64,000 nucleotides of DNA from Sharpea azabuensis DSM 18934 (GCF_000702165.1 NZ_JNKU01000004.1:1-64000); one strand, 5' to 3'; counted from the first letter of the stretch, positions 18,480 to 31,237 are shown. Notes: generated by a model from the sequence alone, not told the origin. A program made the numbers and translations.

Positions 18480-18829
18480 TGGTTAAGATTTACACAAGTC
18501 CCGGTAGCCAATCTTCTAGAAAGGCTATTAATTGGTTTAAAGAAAACAACATTCCATACAACGAAAAGAATATTGTAAGTACTCCTCTAGAGGATAGTGA
18601 TATCCTTGAGATCTTTAAACGTTCAGAAAACGGTACTGAAGATTTTATTTCTACAAGATCTAAAGTCATTAACGAAACAAAAGTCGATATTGATTCAATG
18701 TCACTTAATGAATTGATGCATTTTATTAAAGATAACCCAACTGTACTCAAAAGACCTATCATGATTGATGATCGACGTTTCCAGGTAGGCTATAATGCAG
18801 AAGAAATTAGAAGCTTTATCCCACGTTAA
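18479..18829 (+). CDS. Spx/ArsC-family protein lacking the CxxC pair
   Basis: 116 residues aligning by eye with Spx over the whole length (VKIYTSPGSQSSRKA start, KRPIMIDDRRFQVGY near residue 92). In Spx the redox switch is C10-x-x-C13; here both positions are serine. The protein could therefore not form the Spx disulfide and may bind RNA polymerase constitutively or have another role. The start codon shares its A with the flavodoxin stop. Confidence 0.8.
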   Translation: MVKIYTSPGSQSSRKAINWFKENNIPYNEKNIVSTPLEDSDILEIFKRSENGTEDFISTRSKVINETKVDIDSMSLNELMHFIKDNPTVLKRPIMIDDRRFQVGYNAEEIRSFIPR

Positions 18830-18856
18830 AAGATGATCGAAATGATCATCTTTTTT
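18828..18856. terminator. Bidirectional terminator between spx-like gene and tadA
   Basis: AAAAGATGATC and GATCATCTTTTTT pair perfectly around GAAAT. It lies between convergent stop codons and overlaps the end of tadA. Confidence 0.85.
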
Positions 18857-19283
18857 CATGAAAATATGATTTTAATAATGACTGACAAATAGCACTTAGC
18901 TTACTAATTTCAATACGTGGAATATAGTTCAGTTCATAATCGCGCATATAATTAATGAGCCCAGGCCATCTCGTATCCCTTGTCCCAATAATGACACGGC
19001 GAATACGACTTTGGTAGATTGCCCCACTACACATCATGCACGGTTCCAATGTCACATACATATCACAACCATCTAAATGCCAGTTATGGAGTTCTAAAGA
19101 GGCTTGTTTTATAGCAAGCATTTCGGCATGAGCAATGACATTTTGGTGGTGTTCTTTCATATTATGAGCACGCGCAATAATCATGCCATCTTTGACAATA
19201 ATACATCCTACAGGTACTTCATCGATTGAAGCTGCTTTCTTAGCTTCCTTTATGGCTTCTTGCATATATTCTTCATCAGTCAT
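18846..19283 (-). CDS. tadA: tRNA-specific adenosine deaminase
   Basis: 145-residue zinc deaminase that converts A34 to inosine in tRNA-Arg(ACG). Zinc ligands and catalytic Glu in HAEMLAI and PCMMCSGA. AGGAGA precedes the ATG. It lies just downstream of the SRP RNA gene, as in other Firmicutes near dnaX. Confidence 0.93.
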   Translation of the reverse strand: MTDEEYMQEAIKEAKKAASIDEVPVGCIIVKDGMIIARAHNMKEHHQNVIAHAEMLAIKQASLELHNWHLDGCDMYVTLEPCMMCSGAIYQSRIRRVIIGTRDTRWPGLINYMRDYELNYIPRIEISKLSAICQSLLKSYFHEKR

Positions 19284-19301
19284 ATTCTTCTCCTAACAAA
19301 A

Positions 19302-19386
19302 AGGCCACTACACACGAACAGGGATCCTTAGTGCTGCTACCTTCCGGTCCTGACACGGTTCAGATATGTCCGTTGTAATGGCAAGA
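19302..19386 (-). ncRNA. ffs: Small signal recognition particle RNA (4.5S type)
   Basis: On the minus strand the invariant domain IV core GTGTCAGGACCGGAAGG followed by TAGCAGCAC is present. The ends GCCATTACAAC and GTGTAGTGGC pair to close the hairpin, and T5 follows. This is the short bacterial form of about 80 nt that binds Ffh. A consensus promoter lies seven bases upstream. Confidence 0.95.
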
Positions 19387-19389
19387 AAT

Positions 19390-19417
19390 ATTATAACATA
19401 CATTTATGTGTTGTCAA
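19390..19417 (-). promoter_or_regulatory. Consensus promoter of the SRP RNA gene
   Basis: Minus strand TTGACA (19412-19417), 16-base spacer and TATAAT (19390-19395): both hexamers are perfect, as expected for a strongly expressed stable RNA. Confidence 0.9.
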
Positions 19418-19489
19418 TTAGATGTTTGAAGTCCTATTTGACTATGTTAAAATAATCAATAATCAAACTCTTTCAAAGGAGATATAATC

Positions 19490-22027
19490 ATGAAAAATAT
19501 CGTAACAGGTTTTGTTGCCCATGTTGATGCAGGTAAGACAACATTATCAGAAAGCCTCCTCTATATAACTCATACAACAAGACATCAAGGACGTGTTGAT
19601 CATAAAGATACGCTTTTAGACTTTGATCAACAAGAAAGAGATAGAGGTATTACTATCTTCTCCAAGATATCCAATATTAACTATTTGGATACACATTTCA
19701 CTTTTCTAGATACCCCAGGTCATGTCGATTTTTCTGGTGAAATGGAACGTGCTTTATCCGTTCTTGATTATGCTATTTTAATTGTTTCAGGTATTGATGG
19801 CCTTCAAGCCCATACAAAGACAATTTGGAAACTACTATCACACTATCGAATACCTACATTTATCTTTGTCAATAAAATGGATATTAGTCCTTATACAAAA
19901 CATGAACTTCTCGATAATCTTCGAGAATTATCCGATAACATCATTGATATAGAAAAGATGAATTATGAAGAAATGGCTATGGCTGATGATGCTTTATTAG
20001 AAGAATACATGCAGACAAATGCTCTCTCTAAAGAAAGTCTCGTAAAGGCTATTCAAGAGAGAAAACTCTTCCCTGTCATCTTTGGTTCAGCACTTAAAAA
20101 TGATCATGTACAAGAGTTACTGGATATGTTGGATACATATACAATACCCCACTCTACGCAAAATGAACTCTCTGCTTCTGTCTACAAGATAGATCATGAT
20201 GATAAAGGTGAACGCTTAACGTATGTACGTATTTATGATGGAATGCTTCACGTGAAACAATTGATCAACGAAGAAAAGATCAATCAAATCAGACTCTATC
20301 AAGGAAACAAATATACATTACTAGAAGAAGCAGGAGCAGGAAGTGTCGTCGTATTAACCGGCCTCAAAGAAACTCAATCTGGAGATATTATTGGTAGAGG
20401 TAAACCGCATACGAGCTATCTCCAACCCTATATGCATTATCAGTTACATCTTGCCGATAATGAGAACCAAAGCAAAATGTTGGAAAACTTAAAGTTACTA
20501 GCTCAGGAAGAACCTCTATTGAATATGAAGATTCAAGATGCACAACACATAGAAGTCTCGTTGATGGGTGAAATACAAATAGAAATACTCAAAGAAATCA
20601 TTAGAGAAAGATATCATGAAGAAGTGACGATTGATTCTAAACAAATTTCTTATAAAGAAACAATCTTGGATTCCGTTGAAGGTGTTGGTCATTTTGAACC
20701 ATTACGTCATTATGCTGAAGTCCACATTCTTCTTGAACCACTACCAACTGGAAGTGGTATTGAATATGAGAATCGTTGTATGAATAACTTACCTGAAAAC
20801 TATCAACGTTTAATCATGACACATTTACAAGAGAAAGTGCATTTAGGTGTCCTTACAGGTTCCCCTTTAACAGATATCCGCTTTGTTTTATTAGGTGGAA
20901 AAGCTCATGATAAACATACAGTTGGTGGTGATTTTAGAGAAGCGACTTATCGTGCTGTAAGACATGCATTAATACGTACAACGTCCATTCTACTAGAACC
21001 ATATGGAAAATATGTCTTGAAGATTCCTTCTGCCTTTATCTCTAAAGCATTCTATGATCTTGATTCAGAACAACCTCCTATCATCACAGATGATAATGGC
21101 ACAACAGCCACAATAAAAGGACAAGCACCAATAGAAATGCTTTCAAACTATACTCAAGAAGTTCTGAATTATACAAAGGGAGAAGGCAGCCTTTCTATTG
21201 AAGAAACCTACTATGCTCCAGTTAAAGAACCAGAAGAAATCATTGAACAATTCCATTACAATCCAGAACAAGATTTAGAGAACCCAACTGGTTCAATTTT
21301 CTGCACGCATGGTGCAGGCTATTATGTCCCTTGGCAGATGGTTGAAGAGAAAATGCATCTTGATTATTTCATCAAAGAAGAAAAAGAAGCTGCTCCTATA
21401 ACACATCGTAAAATGCATATTAGCGATGAAGAAGTGAAACGCGTATTTGAAAATACTTATGGAAAGCAGGAAAGAAAACTTGCGAAAGATTTCTATGGTT
21501 CAAAAAAGAAAGAACATACCCCTACTGTTTCAAGCAACACATACCAACAAAAGCCTGAATGTTTATTGGTAGATGGCTATAATATCATCTTCGCCTGGGA
21601 TGAACTCAATAAGATTGCAAAGACAAACCTTGGTGCTGCAAGAGATAAACTTCTTGATATCATGAGTAGTTATCAAGGCTATCGTGATAATACTGTGATT
21701 GTTGTATTTGATGCGTATAAAATTCCTGGAAATCCAGGTTCAAAAACACAATATCATAATCTCTATGTCGTCTATACCAAAGAACAACAAACAGCTGATG
21801 CCTATATTGAAAAAGCGACAAAAGAAATAGCCAATCACTATCGTGTTGTTGTCGCTACAAGCGACAATGCCGAACAAACAATCGTAGTAGGACATGGCGC
21901 CACACGTGTCTCTTCAAGAGAACTCAAGGAACTTGTTGAACACACAAACGCCTATGAACAAGCTGAATATCATAGAAAAAATCCAATCGTGCCTGATACA
22001 CCATTGGATCATCTTAAGAAGGACTAA
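19490..22027 (+). CDS. TetM-like ribosomal GTPase fused to a Rae1/YacP-like NYN nuclease
   Basis: 845 residues. Residues 1 to about 650 have the EF-G/TetM layout: G1 AHVDAGKTT (10-18), G2 RGITI (52-56), G3 DTPGHVD (74-80), G4 NKMD (128-131), then domains II-V. A charged linker leads to a NYN/PIN-like domain at about 689-845 beginning PECLLVDGYNIIFAWDEL, with VVFDAY, TADAYIEKA and ATSDNAEQ acidic motifs, closely like B. subtilis Rae1, a nuclease that cuts mRNA in the ribosomal A site. TetM-type proteins are about 640 residues and act at the same site. Whether it gives tetracycline resistance is unknown. It stands alone on the plus strand with its own terminator. Confidence 0.85.
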   Translation: MKNIVTGFVAHVDAGKTTLSESLLYITHTTRHQGRVDHKDTLLDFDQQERDRGITIFSKISNINYLDTHFTFLDTPGHVDFSGEMERALSVLDYAILIVSGIDGLQAHTKTIWKLLSHYRIPTFIFVNKMDISPYTKHELLDNLRELSDNIIDIEKMNYEEMAMADDALLEEYMQTNALSKESLVKAIQERKLFPVIFGSALKNDHVQELLDMLDTYTIPHSTQNELSASVYKIDHDDKGERLTYVRIYDGMLHVKQLINEEKINQIRLYQGNKYTLLEEAGAGSVVVLTGLKETQSGDIIGRGKPHTSYLQPYMHYQLHLADNENQSKMLENLKLLAQEEPLLNMKIQDAQHIEVSLMGEIQIEILKEIIRERYHEEVTIDSKQISYKETILDSVEGVGHFEPLRHYAEVHILLEPLPTGSGIEYENRCMNNLPENYQRLIMTHLQEKVHLGVLTGSPLTDIRFVLLGGKAHDKHTVGGDFREATYRAVRHALIRTTSILLEPYGKYVLKIPSAFISKAFYDLDSEQPPIITDDNGTTATIKGQAPIEMLSNYTQEVLNYTKGEGSLSIEETYYAPVKEPEEIIEQFHYNPEQDLENPTGSIFCTHGAGYYVPWQMVEEKMHLDYFIKEEKEAAPITHRKMHISDEEVKRVFENTYGKQERKLAKDFYGSKKKEHTPTVSSNTYQQKPECLLVDGYNIIFAWDELNKIAKTNLGAARDKLLDIMSSYQGYRDNTVIVVFDAYKIPGNPGSKTQYHNLYVVYTKEQQTADAYIEKATKEIANHYRVVVATSDNAEQTIVVGHGATRVSSRELKELVEHTNAYEQAEYHRKNPIVPDTPLDHLKKD
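20244..20259. promoter_or_regulatory. parS: parS-like site (one mismatch) inside the GTPase gene
   Basis: TGCTTCACGTGAAACA matches 15 of 16 bases of the parS palindrome found at 10217 and 12986. It encodes LHVKQ in the GTPase frame. Confidence 0.7.
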
Positions 22028-22040
22028 ATCCTTCTTTTTT
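22016..22040 (+). terminator. Terminator of the GTPase-nuclease gene
   Basis: AAGAAGGA and TCCTTCTT pair around CTAAA, followed by T. The stem includes the stop codon. Confidence 0.85.
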
Positions 22041-22800
22041 ATTCATTATATATATAAAGTTTCAAATAATTGCGAAAATTATCCATCACATCAGTATTAT
22101 GGTATCCAAGAGAATACATTCTTGTCATAGTATCATAATCATTAATTGTTAAATAGTCGGAGAAAAATAAGAGTGGTATAAGATCAGTAGAATGAGGAGT
22201 GTATGCGTTATAAGATATATTTGTGTTTAAATTGATTCTAAATCAACAGTAGATTTTCTAAGTCTTTCAACCAAGAATGCTAGAAACAAGTATGTGTTTT
22301 TAAGGGTATTGAAATCACTAAAGATTGAGAGATTAGAATACGTAGTTACGCCTGTAAAAAACTAAATTGAATATAGTCATCCATGTCTTTCATTGTTGAG
22401 AAGAGTCTTCGATTCAACTCTTACTGTTCTCCATTTACACACATTGTATCGATAAGAGGTTTATCATATTCATCGACAAGAATAACGATTTTTTTACAAG
22501 TCTTCTGATATAATCCTTCAATATCTCTGCAAAATTGGGAAGAAAGATTCTGATTCTCAGTATTTATTAAAGTAAGGTGATATTGGGTTATATCTTTCTC
22601 TAAGACATAATTCAGTACAATAGCTAATCCCCATGAGAAATATTATATTCCTCTCCTGACAATGAAAAAAAAGAATAGGATATTGATCACAATTATATTC
22701 ATACTGATCAATATAAAACCCTTTGAATAATTCTTTCTTTCATTCAAAGTAAGATTAAAGCTTTGATACAAATAAGCTTTTTCCAAATCTTCTAGGTCTA
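22041..22800 (-). pseudogene. Decayed AAA-ATPase-like / PD-(D/E)XK family gene
   Basis: Minus-strand fragments in several frames match the AAA-ATPase-like (DUF1703-associated) family in the correct order. About 22425-22650 encodes WGLAIVLNYVLEKD and later KKIVILVDEYDKPLID, the Walker B region. About 22330-22400 encodes a DDYIQFSFLTGVT-like stretch. About 22080-22160 encodes SDYLTINDYDT and YSLGY. Stops and frame changes separate them and the C-terminal nuclease part is missing. These genes occur in many copies in gut bacteria and decay often. Boundaries are approximate. Confidence 0.7.
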
Positions 22801-22851
22801 CTAAAAAATAGGAATCACCATTTCTCTAATATCATACCCTGAAACATTATA

Positions 22852-22881
22852 AAAAGAAGATTCAAGCGAATCTTCTTTTTT
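22852..22881. terminator. Terminator of serS
   Basis: AAAAGAAGATTC and GAATCTTCTTTT pair around AAGC with T-runs on both strands, directly after the serS stop. Confidence 0.85.
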
Positions 22882-22882
22882 A

Positions 22883-24169
22883 TTAATCCTGAGGAACAAT
22901 CTTTGTCTTACCACCCATGTAAGGCTGTAATACCTTAGGGATGTTGATTGATCCATCTTCATTATAGTTGTTTTCAATAACTGCAATCATACCTCTAGGA
23001 GAAGCTACAACTGTGTTATTTAATGTATGTAAGTAATATGTGCCCTTTTCGTTCTTAGCACGGATACCAAGTCTTCTTGCTTGTGCATCACCAAGGGTAG
23101 AACATGAGCCTACTTCAAAATACTTTTGCTGACGTGGTGACCATGCTTCAACATCACATGATTTCACTTTTAAGTCAGCTAAATCACCAGAACAACATTC
23201 TAACTGTCTAACTGGGACGTCCATATTTCTAAAGACATCGACAGTATAACGCCACATCTTTTCATATTCTTCCATTGAATTTTCTGGTTCACAAAGAACA
23301 ATCATTTCTTCCTTTTCAAACTGATGAACACGGTATAGACCTCTTTCTTCTAGACCATGTGAGCCACCTTCCTTACGGAAACATGGTGAATAAGATGTCA
23401 TTCTGATTGGAAGCTTATCTGAATCCACGATCTGTCCTTGGAAACGGCCAATCATAGAATGTTCTGATGTACCAATTAAATAAAGGTCTTCTCCTTCAAT
23501 CTTGTACATCATGGCATCCATTTCTTCAAAAGACATAACCCCATTAACGACATTACTTCTGATCATGAATGGTGGTACACAATAAGTAAAGCCTTTATCA
23601 ATCATGTAGTCTCTTGCATAGGCAATCATGGCTTCATGTAAACGGGCAATATCACCAATTAAATAATAGAATCCTTCACCTGAAGTACGACCTGCAGATT
23701 CTTTATCCATACCATTGACTCTATGAATAATATCGGCATGATGAGGAATTTCATATGGTGGAACAACAGGTTCACCAAATCTTTCCACTTCAACATTTTC
23801 TGAATCATCTTTTCCAATTGGGACTGATGGATCAATGAAATTAGGAATCTGGTACATCACTTCAAGAAGTTTCTGTGTTGTTTCTTTCTGTGTTGCTTCT
23901 AATTCAGGAAGCTTTTCATTAATTTCCTTAACTCTAGCCTTGGCAGCTTCAGCTTCTTCTTTCTTGCCTTCTCTCATCAACTGACCAATTGACTTAGAAA
24001 TCTTATTCTTTTCTGCTCTTAATTCAGAACCTTCTGTTTCTGAAGCTCTTTTAGCCTGATCGAGCTTTAATGCTTCATCTACTAATGGTAATTTATGATC
24101 CTGGAACTTTTTACGAATATTCTCTCTGACAGATTCAGGATCTTCTCTTAATCTTGCAATATCAATCAT
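22883..24169 (-). CDS. serS: Seryl-tRNA synthetase
   Basis: 428 residues: N-terminal coiled-coil arm (about 30-105) that grips tRNA-Ser, then the class II core with motif 2 FRKEGGSHGLEERGLYRVHQF and motif 3 (NNTVVASPRGMIAVIENN). It charges tRNA-Ser and supplies the precursor of selenocysteyl-tRNA where used. A TATAAT on the minus strand at 24199-24204 leaves a leader of only about 25 bases, so there is no T-box. Confidence 0.95.
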   Translation of the reverse strand: MIDIARLREDPESVRENIRKKFQDHKLPLVDEALKLDQAKRASETEGSELRAEKNKISKSIGQLMREGKKEEAEAAKARVKEINEKLPELEATQKETTQKLLEVMYQIPNFIDPSVPIGKDDSENVEVERFGEPVVPPYEIPHHADIIHRVNGMDKESAGRTSGEGFYYLIGDIARLHEAMIAYARDYMIDKGFTYCVPPFMIRSNVVNGVMSFEEMDAMMYKIEGEDLYLIGTSEHSMIGRFQGQIVDSDKLPIRMTSYSPCFRKEGGSHGLEERGLYRVHQFEKEEMIVLCEPENSMEEYEKMWRYTVDVFRNMDVPVRQLECCSGDLADLKVKSCDVEAWSPRQQKYFEVGSCSTLGDAQARRLGIRAKNEKGTYYLHTLNNTVVASPRGMIAVIENNYNEDGSINIPKVLQPYMGGKTKIVPQD

Positions 24170-24257
24170 GACTTTCTCCTTTGACTATATACATGATGAT
24201 TATACAACAATCATATCTAAAAAAAAAGACAGTTATCTTGAACTCAATTTCATATAA

Positions 24258-24288
24258 ACAGAAAAGTCAGAGATATTATCCCTGACTT
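24258..24288 (-). terminator. Terminator of gyrA
   Basis: On the minus strand AGTCAGGGAT, an AAT loop and ATCTCTGACT (one G-U pair) run into TTTTC. It overlaps the last gyrA codons. Confidence 0.8.
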
Positions 24289-26765
24289 TCTTCTGTTTCA
24301 TTTGTTTGTGCTGTTTCTTCAGACTCATCTGTTTTATCAACAACAGAAATGGAAGAGACAACAGAACCACCATTAACTCGAATGAGGCGTACACCTTGTG
24401 TTGCTCGACCTGCTTCTTTGACCTGTTCCATTGGTAATCTAATGACAATACCTTCACTTGTCATAATCATGAGGTCTTCATTACCTTCAACAGCCTTAAT
24501 CGCTACAAGATCGCCATTCTTACTTGTAACATTAAGTGTCTTAACACCCTTACCACCACGGTGAGCGAGACGATATTCATCAGCAGGTGAAATCTTCCCA
24601 TAACCATATTCCGTTACGACAAGCACTTTGCTGCCTTCAAGCGATGTTGTCACACCAACGATATGTGCGCCATCAACATTCATGCCACGCACACCACTCG
24701 CTGTTCTGCCCATTTCACGGACATCATTCTCATCAAAGCGAATTGCTTTACCATTTGAGGCAGCTAAGAGAATCTCAGATTCACCATTCGTTAATTTCAC
24801 ATCAACAAGCTCATCATCATCTCTTAAGCTAATTGCAATCTTACCTGATGTACGAATATTCTCAAATTCAGTAATCTTTGTACGTTTGACAATACCATTC
24901 TTTGTGACAAAGAATAAGAAGCATTTTTCACTGACTTCATCACGATGAATAGAAATCATAGTTTTGACATTCTCATTTTTATCCATGTTGAGAAGGTTAA
25001 CGATTGGTAATCCTTTAGCCGTACGTCCAAATTCAGGAATATTATATCCCTTCATACGATAAACCTTACCAAAGTTCGTAAAGACAAGTAAATCATCATG
25101 GGTAGACATGTTGATAATATCTTTGACAACATCATCATTGTTTGTAGCCATACCTTTGACACCTTTACCGCCTCTGTTTTGGGCTTTATAAGTATCTACT
25201 GGCATTCTCTTGACATAGCCATTTGTCGTCATCGAAATAATAACGTCTTCTTCTGGAATAAGATCTTCATCTTCGATATCAAATGTACCTTGAATGATTT
25301 CTGTACGACGTTTATCACCATATTTATTTTTGATTTCAGTAAGTTCATCACGAATAATTTCCAGAACACGTTCTTCATTCGCAAGAATGTCCTTTAAGTC
25401 CGCAATAAGCTCTAATAACGCCTTTAATTCATTTTCAATCTTTTCTCTTTCCAAACCTGCTAGACGCTGTAACTGCATTTCACGAATAGCTTTAGCCTGA
25501 CGATCAGACATATTGAATTCATCCATTAATCTTTGTTGGATGATTTCTGTCGTACGAGAAGAACGAATTAAGGCAATAATGGCATCAATATTATCAATGG
25601 CACGTTTTAAGCCTTCTAAGATATGTGCACGGTCTTCTGCTTTCTTTAAATCAAAGGCTGTTCTTCTACGAATAACATCTTCTTGGTGATTCAGATAGAT
25701 ATCCAACATATCTTTAAGTGTTAATGTCTTTGGTTCATCATTGACAATAGCTGTGTTATTGACACCAAATGTTGTTTGGAGTGAAGTGAGTTTGTAGAGC
25801 TGGTTGAGAATAACTTCTGGCTGTACGTCACGGCGTAGTTCAATGACAATACGAATACCTTCTCTACTTGATTCATCACGTAATTCTGTAATACCATCAA
25901 TATTTTTATTCTTAACATGTTCAGCTATCTTTTCAATCAGTCTTGCTTTATTGACCATGTATGGAATTTCTGTGACAATAATGGCTTTCTTGTTTGAACC
26001 AATATCTTCGATCTCAGATCTTGCACGCATGACAATGAGGCCTTGACCTGTTTCAAAAGCTTTCTTGATAGCTGACTTACCGAGAATATAAGCACCTGTT
26101 GGGAAATCAGGTCCCTTGATATATTCCATCAGTTCAGCTACTGACATATCTCTATTTTTTGAATATGCCAGTAATCCATCAACAACTTCACCTAGGTTAT
26201 GTGGAGCCATATTTGTTGCCATACCGACGGCAATACCGGTTGTTCCATTAATAAGCAAGTTTGGTATTCTTGAAGGAAGTACGGATGGTTCTTTTTCTTC
26301 ACCATCATAGTTAGGGACAAAGTCAATGGTATCTTTGTTGATGTCTCTGACCATTTCCATACAAATCTTGCTCATACGTGATTCGGTATAACGCATAGCG
26401 GCTGCACCATCACCATCGATTGAGCCAAAGTTACCATGCCCATCGACAAGCATATAACGATAAGAGAAATCCTGCGCCATACGGACTAGGGCTTCATAGA
26501 TGGAACTGTCTCCATGAGGGTGATATTTACCCATAACATCCCCGACAATTCTTGCCGACTTCTTAAATGGTTTATCACTATAACAACCAAGCTCATTCAT
26601 GCCATAAATAATACGTCTTTGAACTGGCTTTAAGCCATCTCTCGCGTCGGGAAGGGCACGAGAGATAATAACTGACATTGCGTATTCAAGGAAAGACTTA
26701 CGCATTTCGCTCGTAAGATTAATATTACGAACGCCTTTTTCTTCAATATTGTGTTGATCGTCCAT
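24276..26765 (-). CDS. gyrA: DNA gyrase subunit A
   Basis: 829 residues. The winged helix has the quinolone region [15 protein letters not shown] and the catalytic tyrosine in [10 protein letters not shown]. The C-terminal beta-pinwheel opens with the GyrA box [12 protein letters not shown], which separates it from ParC. The two usual quinolone positions read Ser and Glu, the drug-sensitive state in Gram-positives. The last 25 residues are acidic. It starts 14 bases after gyrB. Confidence 0.96.
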   Translation of the reverse strand: MDDQHNIEEKGVRNINLTSEMRKSFLEYAMSVIISRALPDARDGLKPVQRRIIYGMNELGCYSDKPFKKSARIVGDVMGKYHPHGDSSIYEALVRMAQDFSYRYMLVDGHGNFGSIDGDGAAAMRYTESRMSKICMEMVRDINKDTIDFVPNYDGEEKEPSVLPSRIPNLLINGTTGIAVGMATNMAPHNLGEVVDGLLAYSKNRDMSVAELMEYIKGPDFPTGAYILGKSAIKKAFETGQGLIVMRARSEIEDIGSNKKAIIVTEIPYMVNKARLIEKIAEHVKNKNIDGITELRDESSREGIRIVIELRRDVQPEVILNQLYKLTSLQTTFGVNNTAIVNDEPKTLTLKDMLDIYLNHQEDVIRRRTAFDLKKAEDRAHILEGLKRAIDNIDAIIALIRSSRTTEIIQQRLMDEFNMSDRQAKAIREMQLQRLAGLEREKIENELKALLELIADLKDILANEERVLEIIRDELTEIKNKYGDKRRTEIIQGTFDIEDEDLIPEEDVIISMTTNGYVKRMPVDTYKAQNRGGKGVKGMATNNDDVVKDIINMSTHDDLLVFTNFGKVYRMKGYNIPEFGRTAKGLPIVNLLNMDKNENVKTMISIHRDEVSEKCFLFFVTKNGIVKRTKITEFENIRTSGKIAISLRDDDELVDVKLTNGESEILLAASNGKAIRFDENDVREMGRTASGVRGMNVDGAHIVGVTTSLEGSKVLVVTEYGYGKISPADEYRLAHRGGKGVKTLNVTSKNGDLVAIKAVEGNEDLMIMTSEGIVIRLPMEQVKEAGRATQGVRLIRVNGGSVVSSISVVDKTDESEETAQTNETEESQG

Positions 26766-26779
26766 TTCATACTCCTTCC

Positions 26780-29789
<3,010 letters not shown>

Positions 29790-29799
<10 letters not shown>

Positions 29800-30002
29800 G
29801 CAATACGATACGTTTCGCCATCATAACCAAATACATCACCATCATGAAGCTTCTTACCACGGTGAGTATCAACTTCACCATTCACAGTGACTTCTCCTTC
29901 TTGAATGAGTGCCTTAGCCTCAAAGCCAGAAGAAGCAGCACCAGAAAGCTTCATCGCTTGTCCTAATGTAATATATTCAGTTGATATTTCTAAATCTTTC
30001 AT
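29790..30002 (-). CDS. yaaA: S4-domain RNA-binding protein (YaaA/RlbA)
   Basis: 70-residue S4 domain: YITLGQAMKLSGAASSGFEAKALIQEGEVTVNG pattern (given here only in part: LIQEGEVTVNG, HRGKKLHDGD). It is the small gene between dnaN and recF in most Firmicutes and has been linked to ribosome assembly. AAGGA lies upstream of the ATG. An extended -10 lies 30-40 bases upstream, so the gyrase operon likely starts here. Confidence 0.9.
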
Positions 30003-30033
30003 GAAACTACACTATCCTTTCTCATACTCGCCC

Positions 30034-30042
30034 ATTATAGCA
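30034..30042 (-). promoter_or_regulatory. Extended -10 promoter for the yaaA-recF-gyrB-gyrA operon
   Basis: Minus strand TGCTATAAT, an extended -10 element. No good -35 is present at 17 bases, which is normal for TGn promoters. It lies after the terminator of the inserted upstream gene. Confidence 0.6.
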
Positions 30043-30107
30043 CAAAAATGCGTATTTTAGTACAGAAAAAGCATTCTATGAAAACCATATTCCACCATTA
30101 CTTTACC

Positions 30108-30142
30108 CAAAAAACGCTTAAAAAAGAAATTTAAGCGTTTTT
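30108..30142 (-). terminator. Terminator of the endonuclease/phosphatase-fold gene
   Basis: AAAACGCTTAAA and TTTAAGCGTTTT pair with an A-rich loop; T6 follows on the minus strand. Confidence 0.85.
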
Positions 30143-30161
30143 CAAACATTATTCTCATAAA

Positions 30162-31190
30162 TTAATAACTATATTCAACATATATAGCACAATGATCAGA
30201 CTCTCCTAAATCCATCACTGAAACATTTTTCACTTTACTATCACTTGGTATAAGTATGTGATCAATAGAAGAACGAATAAAACAAGGCATCTTGGTATGC
30301 CAAGTCCCCCTCTTCCAGAATGGTAAAACATTAAGGACATCTTTATGTGTCTTAATAGTACTTAAGCTACTATGACGCATGGTTGCATTGAAATCACCAA
30401 GAATAATGGCATCAGGATACTTCTTAATCAATTTCTCACTGATCAATTGTAAATCATTCTGCCATTCATTTTTCAGCATGGCTAAAGGTGGTGCTGTATG
30501 CAAGGCAATTATTTCAGGAGCATGCTTACTCTTTAAATGAAGAGTACCAAAGGTTGTACTATAGGTGAAGTTATCATCCATTTGATAGTTCAATGACTTT
30601 CTTGTGATGACTGTCACAGGTCCAATAGCACCATCCGCTGTTCCTAGGACTATCTTTGACATGAAAAGATCATAGTTATTGATGTTTATATTTGCCTGTT
30701 TCATCAATGTTTTTACAGCAGTGAAGTCAGCTTCATTCTGGGCATCATATTGTCCATATTCACATAAGACTACAACATCATTACCTTTTAGCAGTTTATC
30801 TAAGCTCTTATATGTTAAGTGATTACCGACATTATAAGACACAATACGTAATCCTTTTTGTGAAGTCGTCGTTTTAGATTCTTGAAAAGGCATTGATGTT
30901 ACGCTAAGGAATATCATGAGTATGATGGCCATCATGATAAATCTCATATTCTTCTTATGCTTATAAGCATATATAGCACATACAAAGAGAATAGCGATAT
31001 AAAGACAACCAAATAATAATGGAAATGCATAAATATAAGTAAATGGAAGTGTTGTTGTGAGTTTTTGATTAAATGGAGAAGAAGGAAAAAGGCTGTAAGG
31101 AAGAGCTATTAAGAGCGGGATAGTCATGAGTATAAGCATTAGTATGGATTTCTTATGCATCGTGTTTACCTCTTTTTTTGTAGTATCCAT
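30162..31190 (-). CDS. Membrane-anchored endonuclease/exonuclease/phosphatase-family protein
   Basis: 342 residues. Three hydrophobic segments at the N-terminus (about 15-32, 46-70, 80-100) anchor an EEP domain outside the membrane. Catalytic motifs are VSYNVGNH, CEYG, GDFNATM, SSIDHILI and the final SDHCAI. The fold includes phosphodiesterases and nucleases acting on DNA, RNA or lipids; the substrate is unclear. It sits between dnaN and yaaA, a place where no gene is usual, with terminators on both sides. ATG-proximal in-frame alternatives exist (MHKKSIL at residue 11). Confidence 0.8.
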   Translation of the reverse strand: MDTTKKEVNTMHKKSILMLILMTIPLLIALPYSLFPSSPFNQKLTTTLPFTYIYAFPLLFGCLYIAILFVCAIYAYKHKKNMRFIMMAIILMIFLSVTSMPFQESKTTTSQKGLRIVSYNVGNHLTYKSLDKLLKGNDVVVLCEYGQYDAQNEADFTAVKTLMKQANININNYDLFMSKIVLGTADGAIGPVTVITRKSLNYQMDDNFTYSTTFGTLHLKSKHAPEIIALHTAPPLAMLKNEWQNDLQLISEKLIKKYPDAIILGDFNATMRHSSLSTIKTHKDVLNVLPFWKRGTWHTKMPCFIRSSIDHILIPSDSKVKNVSVMDLGESDHCAIYVEYSY

Positions 31191-31237
31191 AGATTATCAA
31201 ACGTAAAATCAATAGGCAATATGTCTTGGATAAATGC

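Noticed and set aside
19490-21440. Calling the GTPase simply tet(M)
   Set aside because: Only the general TetM-like domain layout is shared and it carries a nuclease domain; resistance cannot be claimed.
22801-22986. 61-codon minus-strand frame at the end of serS
   Set aside because: It overlaps serS in another frame and runs through the serS terminator.
24170-24257. T-box leader before serS
   Set aside because: Space from the likely -10 to the ATG is only about 30 bases, with no T-box sequence.
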